DNA of 64,000 nucleotides from Argentina anserina (GCF_933775445.1 NC_065877.1:21576001-21640000); one strand, 5' to 3'. Numbered from the stretch's first letter, positions 47,348 through 62,279 are shown. A program made the numbers and translations. Notes: generated by a model from the letters alone, not told the origin.

Positions 47348-50300
47348 CCCCTCCTCAGCTTGAAGGTGGGAAACAAGCTTCAAGCTGTCACATAGGTAGC
47401 GATGTTGAGGTGAGCAGAGGCCTTTAGTGAAGAGGTCGGCTAGTTGCTCTTTTGATCCAACGAACTTTAGCTTGATGGTCCCTGCTTTAACTTGGTCCCT
47501 TGTAAAGTGAACGTCAACCTCAATATGTTTCAGTTTAGAGTGAAAGACGGGATTGGTGGCAAGGGCCAGAGCAGATATGTTGTCACAATGAAGAGTAGGC
47601 TTGTCCAGAACTTCAATGTGCAAGTCTTGCATGAGATGTAGCAACCATTTTACCTCAGATGTGGTGTCAGCCATAGACCTGTATTCTGCTTCAGTTGAGG
47701 ATCTTGATACTGCAGTTTGCTTCTTGCTGCACCATGACACAGGAGTACCTTCAAGGAGAATAACAAATCCAGTTGTTGATTTTCGATCATTGGGGTCACC
47801 AGCCCAGTCTGCATCACAGTAGGCATCCATTTTAATAGGACTGAGAGAGAACTTCTTGGTGGTTTGACCCCTCCTGAACCATATGCCATAGTCAAGAGTA
47901 CCTTTGATGTATCGCAATATCCTTTTGGCTGCATTGAGATGAGTATATGTTGGACAATGCATGAATTGGCACACTAAGTTGACACTGTAGGCAATGTCTG
48001 GCCGTGTAAAGGTTAGGTACTGAAGGCATCCCACTATGCTCCTAAAGTGAGCACTGTCTTGCTTGTCAAGTTGTTGTCCCATGTCCTTGATAAGTTTTAG
48101 ACCTGATTGACAAGGAGTTATTTGAGAATGACAACTATCAAGACCCGTTTTATGAATTACCTCTGAGGCATACTTTTGCTGAGAGACAAAGACATCTCCA
48201 TTCTTCATATATTTTATTTCCAGCCCTAAGAAAAAGTGTAGAGGACCTAGATCACTCATGTCAAACTCTGCTTGTAAAGAGCTCTTCACTTCACCAATAA
48301 GATTTTCACTATTTCCTGTTATGATAATGTCATCAACGTACAGGAGCAAGTACACCTTTGAGCTTCCAGAGATTAGGACAAACAAGCTTGGATCAGCATA
48401 AGATGGTTTAAAGCCTAGAGAGGGCAGAAAAGTTGTAAACTTCTCATTCCATGCTCTTAGAGCTTGCTTTAGACCATAGAGAGACTTGTTGAGTCTGCAA
48501 ACATGTGAGGTAGGTTGTTGTTCAAAGCCACCTGGTTGAGACATGTATACCTCTTCAGTTAAGGAGCCATGGAGAAAGGCATTTTTGACATCAAGTTAGT
48601 GAAGTTTCCACCCATATTGAGCTGCTAGAGCAAGGATTAGTCTCACAGTAGTGTGTCTCACAACTGGAGAGAATGTTTCATCATAGTCAATGCCATACTC
48701 TTGACTAAAGCCTCTAGCAACTAGCCTGGCCTTGTATCGAGCAATAGAGCCATCTGCATTCCTCTTGATTTTAAACAACCATTTGCAGGAGACAAGATTT
48801 TTGCCAGGAGGAAGTGGGACTAATGTCCATGTGTTCTGCTTCATCAAGGCATTATATTCTTCTATCATAGCTTGTTTCCACACTGGTTCCAGCAGAGCAT
48901 TTTTATAATTGTTAGGTTCAACTTCCATTGGATTTGAGGATGTATTTGACATAATGGACAAGAGACACTTCTTTTTTACTATTCCTCTCTTGCTCCTTGT
49001 CAGCATTGAGTGAGTATTATCCGGATCAGCAGTTAATCCTTCAATTGGATGAAGGATATTGGCCTCTGAAACTTGATGAGTAGGTCTAGACTTGTTACAT
49101 TCAAGAACTAGAGAGATTGATCCAGGTCCAGGTTGCGTTTGTACAGAGATGTTACCTTGCTCCTCTTGAAAGTGGATATCAGTGTTAACTGAAGAGTCAA
49201 ATGGATACTCATGTGAACTCACATTTTGTTCACTATTCACAGTAATGGTGGGATCATTATTAGAAAACAATACTAGCTGATTATCACATTCATTTGCTTG
49301 AACTGGATCCACAGAGGCATTATCATGATCACTGCATTGAGAATGAGAAGTAGCAATAGGCATGGCATGGTTACTGCTATTAACTGGAAGGTCACAAGGG
49401 TTACCTGTATGACTAACCTGATTGAGAGGACTTGCACATGAAGTAGTTGGAGACAAGAAGGTTGAGGCAGAGGGCTGAGTATAATATTGAATTAAGTAGG
49501 GAGCTACAGGATGTGTTCCCATTTGAGTTGCATTGAGAGAGCAGCTCACTGATTGAGACTTGTCACTGTGTTTGGCATATGGGAAAATACCCTCATTAAA
49601 GAAAACATGTCTTGAGATAATATACTTTCTAGTGCCCGGGCAATAGCATATATACCCCTTATATCCAGCTGCAAACCCCACAAAGACACACATCACTATT
49701 TTGGGTTGAAGTTTATTACTTCCATTTAACAAGAGAGGGTAGCAACAACATCCAAATACCCTTAGAAGGTCAACAGGAGGAATGGCATTATACAACTTTT
49801 CGTAGGGAGACTTCATATCAAGATTTTTAGTAGGCATCCTGTTGATTAAAAATGTAGCACAGGCACAGGCATGATACCAAAACTTAGGAGGCATGGAGGC
49901 TTGTTGAAGTAAGGTCACAGCTGTCTCTCTAATGTGTATATTCTTCCTCTCAGAGACCCCATTTTGCTCTGGGGTATAGGGGCAGGAGACCTGATGAGCA
50001 ATACCATTTTTACTCAAAAACTCTTTGAACTTTAGCCCCATGTATTCACCACCTCCATCACTTCTAAGACATTTAATCTTACGAGAGAACTGAGTTGATA
50101 CTAGGGCACATAAAGACTTAAAGTAACTCAAAACTTCTGATTTGTTTTTCATAGGAAATATCCAAGTAAACCTGGAGCAGTCATCTATGAATAGCACAAA
50201 ATACTTGTAGCCATCAATTGAAATATAAGGTGCAAGGCCCCAAACATCAGAATGCACAAGTTCAAAGGGTACTTGGCATCTGTTTTGAGACTTTGGAAAT

Positions 50301-50620
50301 GGCAGTTTCTTAAACTTCCCCAATAAACATGGCTCACAAAAGGATTGTTCCGAGTCACTCAAACTACGAATATTACATTTATTTAACATAGTCTTAACTA
50401 CTTCACTTGAGGGGTGCCCAAACCTTTGGTGCCATAAGTTGTGCTTGACAATCTTCCCAACATAACCAGAAGGTTGACTTGATGAAGAAGGCCCTGCTGC
50501 TATAGATCTCTCTCCATAATTCTTGACTTGTGGCAACTCAAATGGTATGGGATACAACCCTTGATTACTCAGCCCCTTGTAGAGAACTCTGCCCAACTCC
50601 TTGTCCTGAACAACACACAT
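47327..50620 (-). pseudogene. pol: copia pol of the young element, with one internal stop
   Basis: The upstream part (50620 to 48596) has the GAG-pre-integrase domain (NLWHQRFGHPSSEVVK, CEPC). The integrase follows with its catalytic residues in FELVHSDVWG, CLRSDGGGEYM and PEQNGVSERKN. The C-terminal VMCVFVGFAAGYKGY comes next, then the start of RT with ARYKARLVARGFSQEYG. An in-frame TAA at 48598-48596, early in RT, interrupts it where relatives have glutamine. The same frame continues to 47327 with LDVKNAFLHG, RT catalytic YVDD (LLLYVDDIIITG) and RNase H (YCDADWAGDPND, SSTEAEYRSMA). It ends inside the 3' LTR. So this copy is damaged by one stop and one small frameshift only. Confidence 0.93.
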
Positions 50621-52245
50621 AAAAATTCATCAAACCATACTAAACAATTATTCTGTTTGCACAATTGGTAAATGGATAAGAGGTGTGCTGCAAGGCCAGG
50701 AATTATCAACACATTGTTCAATTTCAGTGAGCCAAGCTTTGTGTCACCTGTGTGAGTGATAGAAAGTTGAGATCTATTACCAATTTGCACTGTGTCAGTG
50801 GCAGAGTATGGAGTGACATTTTCAATCACTTGAGAAGAGCTTGTCATGTGGTTGGTAGCCCCAGTGTCAGCTAGCCAGTACTGTGGAGAGTTGGAGGTGG
50901 CAGCAAGCATAGTTGTAGCACCTTGGTTGTTGTTATTGCCTTGACGTTGTTGGTCAGGAAAGCCAAAGAGAAAATAACATGTCTCAACTCTGTGATTCCT
51001 CCTTCCACAGTACACACAACCACCAAAGTTCCCACCTTGTCCATTGTTGTTGCCGAAGTTCTGATAGTTTCCACCTTGCATCAAAAGAGAGTTGCAAGTT
51101 CTAGCACCATGGCCTACCCTATCACAAATCTGACATGTAAGAGAGTTGTTCCTGTTGTTGCCTTGACCACCATTTCCTCCACCATTGTTATAACCTCCAA
51201 AGTTCCTGTTGCCTCCATTGTTGTTAAACCTTTGACCTGCATTGTAGAAAGGTATGTTGTTGTTGTTTCTCCCAGCAAAGAAGCCAGAGAATTGAGCTGG
51301 GTACTGCATGTTTCCATTGAACCACTGTGCAGGCACAGACACAAAAGCTTGTTGAGTGTGAGTTTCTGCTTGTTGAGGGTAGACCTGAGTATGATTAATA
51401 GGAGCAAAACCAGGAGGCACACTTGGAGCATGAGAGTGTGTGGGAGGAGCCACAACAAATGTCTGAGCTGTAGAGGGGGTGATTGCGAGGGCATTTGAGG
51501 TTGAGGAGCTTGAAACAACAGTATGAGAGCTACTTCCAATTGATGGGTTTGGGTTTCCCTGAGCCACCATTGCCGAGAGAGGACTGGAGGCCTGACTCTC
51601 AGCCTCAATGTCTGCCTCAGCACCTTTGAGGAGTGTCTTGAGCATTGGAAGAGAACAACTTACTTGAGCTCTAATTACAGTCTTTATGGCTGCATACTCA
51701 GCAGGTAGACCTCTGAGAACAGTCACAATAATGTCCTCATCATCAACTGTAACACCCACAGTAGTTAAGGCATCACGAGCCACCTTAATCTTGTCCAGGT
51801 AAGTCTCAATATCATCACCTCCCTTTCTTAGGTTTTGAAGGTTAGACTTCAGTTGCAGGATGTTCTGACGAGTAGGGTCAGCAAACTTGTACCTTAGACT
51901 CTCCCACATCTCCTTTGATGTCTTGCTACCAACAGCAGCCCTTACAGCAACAGGTGTTAGGGTTTGACCAACTAGGTTCATGGCATTCCTATCCTGAAAT
52001 TTCCAGTTGAGGTGTTCTTGGTTAGGGATGATGGTGACTCCATCTTCACCCAACATGGTAGGTTCAGGACATGGATATGAGCCATCAACATGCCCTAAAA
52101 GGTTCAAACCAGCAAGAAAGTTCTCAACCCTAAACACCCATGAGGGATAGTTCGTCTCATCAAGCATAATGTTAGGCAGGAATACAGCAGTGTTGGAAAG
52201 ACTAGCACACTGGCCAGAACCAGCAGGAAGGGCATGATTGCTCAT
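50569..52245 (-). CDS. gag: copia gag and protease part of the young element
   Basis: 558 codons. The start is MSNHALPAGSGQCASLSNTA. The UBN2-type gag core follows (LDETNYPSWVFRVENFL, then KEMWESLRYKFADPTRQN and LRGLPAEYAAIKTVI). A Pro/Gln/Thr-rich linker and an Asn/Gly-rich segment come next. There are two zinc knuckles of CX2CX4HX4C spacing: CQICDRVGHGARTC and CVYCGRRNHRVETC. The protease active site is LADTGATNHM, near residue ~462. The frame leaves the pol frame at 50600-50612, where a short TG repeat seems two bases longer than needed to continue into pol. Without that change this would be one Gag-Pol frame, as usual for copia. Gag packages RNA and the protease cuts the polyprotein. Confidence 0.92.
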   Translation of the reverse strand: MSNHALPAGSGQCASLSNTAVFLPNIMLDETNYPSWVFRVENFLAGLNLLGHVDGSYPCPEPTMLGEDGVTIIPNQEHLNWKFQDRNAMNLVGQTLTPVAVRAAVGSKTSKEMWESLRYKFADPTRQNILQLKSNLQNLRKGGDDIETYLDKIKVARDALTTVGVTVDDEDIIVTVLRGLPAEYAAIKTVIRAQVSCSLPMLKTLLKGAEADIEAESQASSPLSAMVAQGNPNPSIGSSSHTVVSSSSTSNALAITPSTAQTFVVAPPTHSHAPSVPPGFAPINHTQVYPQQAETHTQQAFVSVPAQWFNGNMQYPAQFSGFFAGRNNNNIPFYNAGQRFNNNGGNRNFGGYNNGGGNGGQGNNRNNSLTCQICDRVGHGARTCNSLLMQGGNYQNFGNNNGQGGNFGGCVYCGRRNHRVETCYFLFGFPDQQRQGNNNNQGATTMLAATSNSPQYWLADTGATNHMTSSSQVIENVTPYSATDTVQIGNRSQLSITHTGDTKLGSLKLNNVLIIPGLAAHLLSIYQLCKQNNCLVWFDEFLCVLFRTRSWAEFSTRG

Positions 52246-52613
52246 CTTGACTCAATCAGTCAGCACTTGAACTTAAAAGTAAACAGATCTGATTCAGATA
52301 GTAGAATAAAGGCAACTTTGAAGCAGGTATATGCTAGATCTATGTGAGATAATACGGAAGTAAATAGATCTGAGCAAAAAGATATCAACTTTCAATAACA
52401 ACCAATAATCGCTTCTAATTAAGGACTGATACTAGCAGCAGAAGATTAACAATGCTTGATAACATGAGATAATATGATAATATGCTTGAGAATCACATAT
52501 TTGAAAATATCATTGATTTCATATCTAGCTGGGAGATAATATGAAATAAATTGACTTGCAACATAAACTGATTGAATGATTTTCTAGATATGAGTCCTCA
52601 GATTTGAAACTTG

Positions 52614-52626
52614 GGCTCTGATACCA
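52614..52626 (-). other. Primer-binding site (initiator Met tRNA)
   Basis: The minus strand reads TGGTATCAGAGCC immediately after the LTR end. Confidence 0.9.
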
Positions 52627-52913
52627 TAATAGTTTTTATGAATATGGAGATTTTAGAGAGAAACCTGAATTTGATATTCTTGAATAATGAAGAGGCTGCT
52701 TCAGATGCTACCCTAGCTACTGTATCTCTTACAATATATAGTAGAGACTGACCAACTATGGAGGGACACGTGCAGCTGGTCTAGTGAACAAGGCGACACA
52801 GCATGCAATACAACATAATCTAGCTAAGTTGAACTAGAAGACACGGCAGCTAATTAATACAATTAAGACAACAAAATTAAGACAATGCTAATTTAAACCT
52901 TGTTCTCATAATA
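52627..52913 (-). repeat. 5' LTR of the young copia element
   Basis: 287 bp, one mismatch to the 3' LTR. It directly adjoins the PBS with no spacer. Confidence 0.96.
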
Positions 52914-53383
52914 GCCCCGGCCTCCGTCATCACAACCCTTCCTGATGTTCAGGACATGCGACTATCAAGACCAGGGGATTTTTGTTTTCATCGTTTCCCT
53001 ATTAATGCAAACACGACTGAGCTTTCACCTGAATCTGATGCCCACGTTGAACCAATCCACCAGCAACATCAATATCTCAACATTGTGCCTCCAGCAGAAC
53101 AATCAGTAGATGATGATTTTTACGGTGATCTTCCCCCCATCATCGCAACCCTTCCTGATGTTCAGGATATGCGACAATTAAGAGCCGGGGGTTTCTGTTT
53201 TCATCGTTTCCCTATCAAATGCAATCATCACTGATCTTTCACATCTTGACGGTGGTGGACGATGGCGGTGAGACCGGTGACACCTAAAAAGTTCTTGAAA
53301 TGTAGAGAAATGTAAAGAAAAATTCATATACCTGCCATAGACTCATAGCACTAGGAAGTCCCACTCACTAAATGTGTACAGAA

Positions 53384-53825
53384 CAATGTTTTAAAAAGCG
53401 AAGGCGTACCCTAATACGTTTTCTTGAGAGTCTTGAGCCTTAAAACTTGAGGCGCATAAAACGTATGCCTTATGTTATAAAAAATTAGTAGTTAAATGTG
53501 TAAATATATAATTATAGACATACAAAAAAGAACAAATATACATAAGAACTTACCAATTTATTGCATTTAGATATAATGAAATTCATAATTCAAACATTTT
53601 AGATAGGTTTCATCAAATTAAACACATTATATAAATAAATATAAAAAGATACCTAAAAAGATTATTTTCTAAGGCGTAGTAAAATGCGTAAAAGTCATGA
53701 AAAACGTAACATAAGGCGTAAAAGACGAGCCTCGGTGTCCAGACCGAAAAATATAGGCATTATGTAAGTAGCTTTAAGATTTTTAAGCCTCAAACAAGCC
53801 TTGAGGCGAACTTTTTAAAATATTG
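53384..53825 (-). mobile_element. MITE copy 2 (CAATGTTTTAAAA family)
   Basis: Inverted relative to copy 1 (19732-20172) and alignable over its full ~442 bp. The flanks GTACAGAA and GTACAAAA match at seven of eight positions, supporting an 8-bp duplication. Confidence 0.87.
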
Positions 53826-53833
53826 GTACAAAA

Positions 53834-54558
53834 CGATGTAGCGCAGAAGTGTTTTATATAACTTTCCACAGTCTTCATAGCTGGAGTTTTGTCTAACTAG
53901 AATTTATCGTTGCAAAAATGACCAGCTAGTCGAGCCAATCTATAGTTACGTACATTTGCCTCATGTTGCATTTCAATGGAAATCATCAACAATGCGGCCA
54001 ACCTCATAGCTAGCTTGCATCATTGTGACTAGGCAGTAGGCATTTACAGTAGGCAAGGGTAAAATCAACATAAAAGTGTGTAGCATAATCACTTCCAAAA
54101 GTTACCTCTAATACTTCCAAAAGTATCCATGTATAACCGCAAACCAAAGCAAGAAATATGGGAGCGAGCAATGTCAACAACAGCCGTGACCTCCTATCTT
54201 AATAACCCGTCAGGCCCCGTTCACATCAACATAAATTCTTTGATTTTTCCGGCTACCGGTAAAGTTGAGTACTTGACAACAGCAACAATGGAACAATGAT
54301 GGGAGAAAATATTCCTTCTCCATAAAAAGTGATGGTTTTGGAATAATAATCTTGCCATTTCCACAAATCGCTGTACTTATTTGACGCTATATTCCCGAGT
54401 TCCTTCTACACTCGTTTGACGTTTAAGATTATATTCTCTCAAGGTAGATAGTTATGCCTGATCGAGTCCCTATTATTTTAACAGTCTGTCCCTATACTGT
54501 CAGACTAAACTAGCTACCCGTAATGCTACATTCCTACCCATACCCCGAGCTTAAGAAA
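53834..54558 (+). promoter_or_regulatory. 5' flank of the first small membrane-anchored peptide gene
   Basis: No gene seen. From ~54290 the sequence is recognisably similar to the 5' flank of the second copy (56325-57036), including AATATT-CC-TC-CAT and GCCATTT-C-A-A. The duplication therefore included the upstream region. Confidence 0.5.
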
Positions 54559-55035
54559 ATGAAGGGAAAATTACTTGCATGGTTTCTGTTGATGATTCAA
54601 TCAAGCTTGGCTATCACAAACAGCTCTTTCAGGTTGGAACATCATCTTGACGATGTAAACGTCTCAATGCTACAAGGACAAGAAATTATTCATGGTAAGA
54701 ATCAACTGTTAATTTATATAAGTTTGTCTTGATTTTTTGGAGGCAGATACCTAATGCCAATCAAAAATCTTAATAAAGGTGAGCATACTGTTGAAATCGT
54801 GAGGCTGACTGAAGTCAATGAACCAGAAGAACATTATGGAAGAGGAAGCAACAACAACGAAGGAGACTTGGTTGTTTTAGTAAAGGGACAGAAAGGGAAT
54901 GGTGGTGCAAATGCTGCTAGTCGCCCCCGTCAAGAGAAGAGTAAAGCAACATTTCGCCCTTCTCTCTTCGTAAAAATCATGTTGAACGTAATTAGCTTCA
55001 GTTTGGTTCTTATTCTTTCCTTCAAAGTACTCTGA
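54559..55035 (+). CDS. Small secreted, possibly membrane-anchored protein, tandem copy 1
   Basis: Exons 54559-54694 and 54779-55035 with an 84-bp GT-AG intron in phase 1; 130 residues. The chosen ATG (MKGKLLAWFLLMIQSSLAIT) gives a clean signal peptide and matches copy 2. An upstream in-frame ATG at 54523 would add 12 residues. The mature part is polar and charged (VNVSMLQGQE, HYGRGSNNNEGDLVVLVKGQ, GANAASRPRQEKSKATFRP). It ends in a hydrophobic stretch (SLFVKIMLNVISFSLVLILS then FKVL) like a membrane anchor or GPI signal. Copy 2 has the same exon 1 length (136 nt) and intron length (84 bp). Function unknown. A peptide precursor or surface protein is possible. Confidence 0.7.
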
Positions 55036-56324
55036 GATGTTCCTATTGATAGTCAGTGTGAGCTTGTTACGAAATTTTCTCTCAGTAGTCGATTGCTTTT
55101 GGAGCGATCTTAATAATTAAGCTGATCCCATTTTGGGTGTCCTTAATGAATCAACTTAGTCTTGGCCTCCTGGGATGGTCTGTTCATGTTTTGTTTTAGA
55201 GTTTTTATATTTAAATTCATTGAGGAAGCAGGACTGGCGTTTTGCTAGCTACTAGCTTTTATCTTGTGAAAGTTTTCTAAAAACTATTGTGGATCAATGT
55301 TTCCTGGCGATTTTGCAGCTTTGGCTATTCATGTATTTTCCATTAATCAAACCGATTGGTTGTGTGCATTTTGCCACTTTTATTGCATGTAATATTATGT
55401 ACCCTCTCTCATCGAGAAAGGAAACCCTTTTCTTTTAAATTTTCCTGAGAAAGGAGAAAGTAAAATAATTCATTAGAAGCATTAGTTAAATATTGTAAAA
55501 CTGAATATATAATAACTGATAAAGGATTACGTAGATGATCGATCGATAAAGGATTTCTCAGATTATTATCTGCAGGCTTATTTTCCAGCAATTTGGAATG
55601 GTGCATGGTTTTCTTCACTTTATTTTTGTTCTTCTTTTTCCCACTTTGGCATATATATCCCTAAGATTGGCATCAATTAATATACATAGCTACATATTGT
55701 GTTCTCTCCCCCCTAGTGACAGCATACTTAACTAACCTCGTGGAATTTCTCCAACAAACTAGCATGCGTCAGCTCTATCTCTATAGCTGGGTATTTCTCA
55801 ATTACGGGCTCTAAATACTAAACCCACGGCCACATCTTCAAATTTCTCTATAGATCGTCTCATTATATAGTAGATCGACATGCATGGTGTTTACATATAT
55901 ATATGTAGATTAATTTCAACTTTGTACATTTATAAATATAAATTTAAGTAGTTATATTTATATATCATCTATCTAAATCACTCAAAATCAATTATTGAAG
56001 TTACTCACAACAAAGAAAAATTATAGAAATAAACCTTACATAATCTATTACAAAATATGGTAAGTTATATGTATATAAGATATGAAAAAGTATTTTAAAA
56101 AATCAATTAATAAAATGGCCTAAATTGGCAATATAGGGCGGGCTTTTAAAGTAGGGCCGGAAGGTAGGGCCGGATTCTATTTTTTAAACTCTAGCGCTAC
56201 CCTATTTGAGAAAGGGTTGGGCCAGTCCTACCTTAAAAGAGGATCAGGCCAAGCTTTGGCCGTATCCGATAGGGCGGGTTTAGACCCAAATGCCAAATGA
56301 TGACCCCTAATCAGGACCCAACAA
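55036..56324. other. 3' flank of copy 1 and intergenic DNA
   Basis: The 3' UTR shares GAGGAAGCAGGACTGGCGTT with copy 2 (near 55223 and 57699). The remainder is AT-rich, with GGCGGGCTT...GGGCCGG-type sequence near 56140-56280, probably a hAT-like fragment. No other gene. Confidence 0.5.
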
Positions 56325-56446
56325 TGATGTGAGAAAATATGCCATCCTCCATGAGAGAAGTCCATCTGGTTTTGTAATATTTCTGCCATTTCTAAAATGC
56401 TACTTATGTTTAACGCTATCACTCACTCACTTCTACATTTTTTTGA

Positions 56447-56870
56447 ATAGTGGCGTAGCCAATAATTATGTTGATACTAGTCCACTAAAATTTTTTTCAT
56501 ATTATATATATGTACTACCACTATTATGTTGATACTTGTCCTCTCTAAGATTTCACATGCATCACATTCAAAGGACAAAATAAATTAAAATTAATTATCT
56601 AGGATTTTATGTATCGAAAAAAATGTAATATTAATTTAGTCACTTTTAATAATAATAATAATAATAATGAAAATTATTGAGCATGTTGGTCCCACATTCC
56701 CACAAATATTCAAAAACCAAACAACTATCCTTGAGACAAGGAGGCTCGAACCGGTGAAGCAAATCAAGCTCACCCACTGGGGCAAATTGATGCATGTACA
56801 TGTGTGCTAACTACGGAATAATTTTACTTTACTGGTGCACGGTAGGCTCTAACGTGGCTCCGCCCTTGCT
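56447..56870. mobile_element. MITE-like insertion upstream of the second small gene
   Basis: This segment interrupts the similarity between the 5' flanks of the two tandem genes. Its ends read GTGGCGTAGCCA and TGGCTCCGCCC, an imperfect inverted repeat, and resemble the ends of 45459-45658. It has a TAA microsatellite near 56648-56667. Exact ends and target duplication not determined. Confidence 0.5.
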
Positions 56871-57036
56871 TTTGGGAATGGAATTATACCTGAATTGTGA
56901 TTGATGTGCCAGCTTGTTCACTTTTATGATTCTCTCAAGCTACAAAGTTATGCCCGATGCCCTAGCAAGCATTACTGTCCCTATCCTACCAAACCAAACT
57001 AGCCAAACTCCTACCCTTACCCCAAATTTGAGAAAA

Positions 57037-57498
57037 ATGAAGAAAACATTACTTCCATGGCTGCTCTTGATGATCCTAACATCAAGCTTGGCTCTCACAA
57101 ATAGCTCTTTCCTGTTGAAACATCATCAAGGTGACGTTAACCTCTCAAGGCTACAGGGACAAGAAACTAATGGTAAGATTCAATCCATGCTAACGTTAAC
57201 CTTATACCATTCCAAGATATTATAACTAAAGTTAGGGATGCATTATGCATATGAAGGTGTGAAACTTAATGGATCAGAAGGAAATTATGGACGAGAGACA
57301 AACAAAGACCAAGGAGATTTGCTTGTTTCAGAAAAGGGACAGAGAGGGAAAACAGGAGTTTTTGGTGGTGGAAATTCTGCACATCGCCCCCATCAAAAGA
57401 AAAGTAGTGCAACACCCCGCCCTTGTTATATCATCGCAGAAACCACGCTGTACGTAAGCTTCAGTGTGGTTCTTATTCTTACCTACAAATTGCTCTAA
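57037..57498 (+). CDS. Small secreted, possibly membrane-anchored protein, tandem copy 2
   Basis: Exons 57037-57172 and 57257-57498, with an 84-bp phase-1 intron; 125 residues. It starts MKKTLLPWLLLMILTSSLAL (signal peptide). Conserved blocks shared with copy 1 are TNSSF.L.HH..DVN.S.LQGQE, NYGR, GDLLVSEKGQRG, a basic Ser/Pro segment (HRPHQKKSSATPRP) and a C-terminal hydrophobic end (LYVSFSVVLILTYKLL). The strongest difference is in the middle, where copy 2 lacks ~10 residues and gains VFGGGNSAH. Retention of frame, splice sites and hydrophobic ends suggests both copies are functional. An in-frame upstream ATG at 56914 is unlikely because it would bury the signal peptide. Confidence 0.7.
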
Positions 57499-58357
57499 GA
57501 TGTTCTGTTTGATTCGGACACGTCTCTGTGTAGTCAGTGTGAGAGCTAGTTATGAAATTTTCTCACGGTGTGATGAGAGAGATCGTTTGTTCAGCTTCCG
57601 ATTTAGAGTTTCTTTCATTGGATCAACTTGGTCTTGGGAAGGCCTTTAGAGTTAGTGTTCGTTTGAACTTTGAAGAGTGTTTATCTCTCTCTTTATTGAG
57701 GAAGCAGGACTGGCGTTTTGCTACTAGCTTTTATTGTGCAAATTTTCGAAATATTATTGTGCATGAACTGGTTACCTGATTTTTCTATTCATGTGTATTC
57801 CATAACTCAAAAGCGATTGTTTAATATGTAATATTATGTAGTCTCTCCCGTCGATAATGAAAACCGGTATGAAGAAAGTATCGTGAAAGTGATTAAATGA
57901 TTAATACAGGAGCAGGACTTCATCATGCCCTATATTTTTACCAAGGGAACTTCCGTAGAGGGAGAACCCTATCTGCAATACTACTTCCATGAGACATTGG
58001 CACAGACTGATCAATTACTTAAACTTGGTTATCATCCATACAAAATTTCAGACATATCGGACCAAAATCCGACGAATCATGTAAACAACTAATACTACAA
58101 CTGCTGTTGTAGCTGTAGCATTATTTTACTTAATGGAAACCCAATATCAATTAGTAACGCAACTGTTTTCAGAGTCATTAATATGTGCACAACATTTTCC
58201 CACTTCGGGTATAAGAAATGACAGTATCATACTGACTTGAACCAAGTATGAGGATAGAAACACTAGGAGAGGAACATAACCACATACAGAAAAATTTAGC
58301 AGACCTGAAGATGTCGTACAACAGCTTCAAAAATGATATCTCAGCCATTTTGTTACC
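57499..58357. other. 3' UTR of copy 2 and 3' flank of the acyltransferase
   Basis: The 3' UTR similarity to copy 1 runs to about 57745. The remainder up to 58357 shows no gene. A ~28-base direct repeat (near TCGTACAACAGCTTC and TCATACAACAGCTTCG, 58314 and 58367) straddles the end of the acyltransferase gene. Confidence 0.5.
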
Positions 58358-62168
<3,811 letters not shown>

Positions 62169-62279
62169 TTACTATATCACCGGTATCATTGAAATGCCAT
62201 TATGAATATAATACAAAACGTAGCCATCCACGAGGAAACCGTTTGATTACCGCAAATGATGGATTTGAAATTACCTGAG

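Larger units (their letters stand above)
47061..52913 (-). mobile_element. Young, nearly intact Ty1/copia retrotransposon with TA...TA LTR ends
   Basis: The 5,853-bp element runs leftward with two 287-bp LTRs that differ at one position (A/C, at 47279 versus 52845). The flanking duplication is GCCCC (47056-47060 and 52914-52918). The PBS (minus-strand TGGTATCAGAGCC, 52626 to 52614) abuts the 5' LTR. The polypurine tract GAGGAGGGG abuts the 3' LTR. Gene order gag-protease-integrase-RT-RNase H is copia. The LTR on the element strand starts TATTATGAG and ends AACTATTA, a non-canonical TA/TA pair. Near-identity of the LTRs shows a very recent insertion. Confidence 0.96.
46950..53234 (+). pseudogene. 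213-bp coding-like tandem repeat downstream of the MBD gene, split by a retrotransposon
   Basis: Segments 46950-47060 and 52919-53234 join across the inserted copia element. The right part has an open frame that repeats LPDVQDMR...FCFHRFPI twice, 213 bp (71 codons) apart (52947 and 53160). Between the copies are HVEPIHQQHQYLNIVPPAEQ and SVDDDFYGDLPP. The left part has an earlier, frameshifted copy of the same middle block, just after the MBD stop. A 12-base duplication (CCACGCTGAACC) spans that stop. The repeat may be a former C-terminal extension of the MBD gene or a neighbouring gene. I do not recognise the domain. Confidence 0.5.

Noticed and set aside
50923..51623. Long open frames on both strands inside the copia gag
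   Set aside because: Shadows of the Asn/Gly-rich gag linker.
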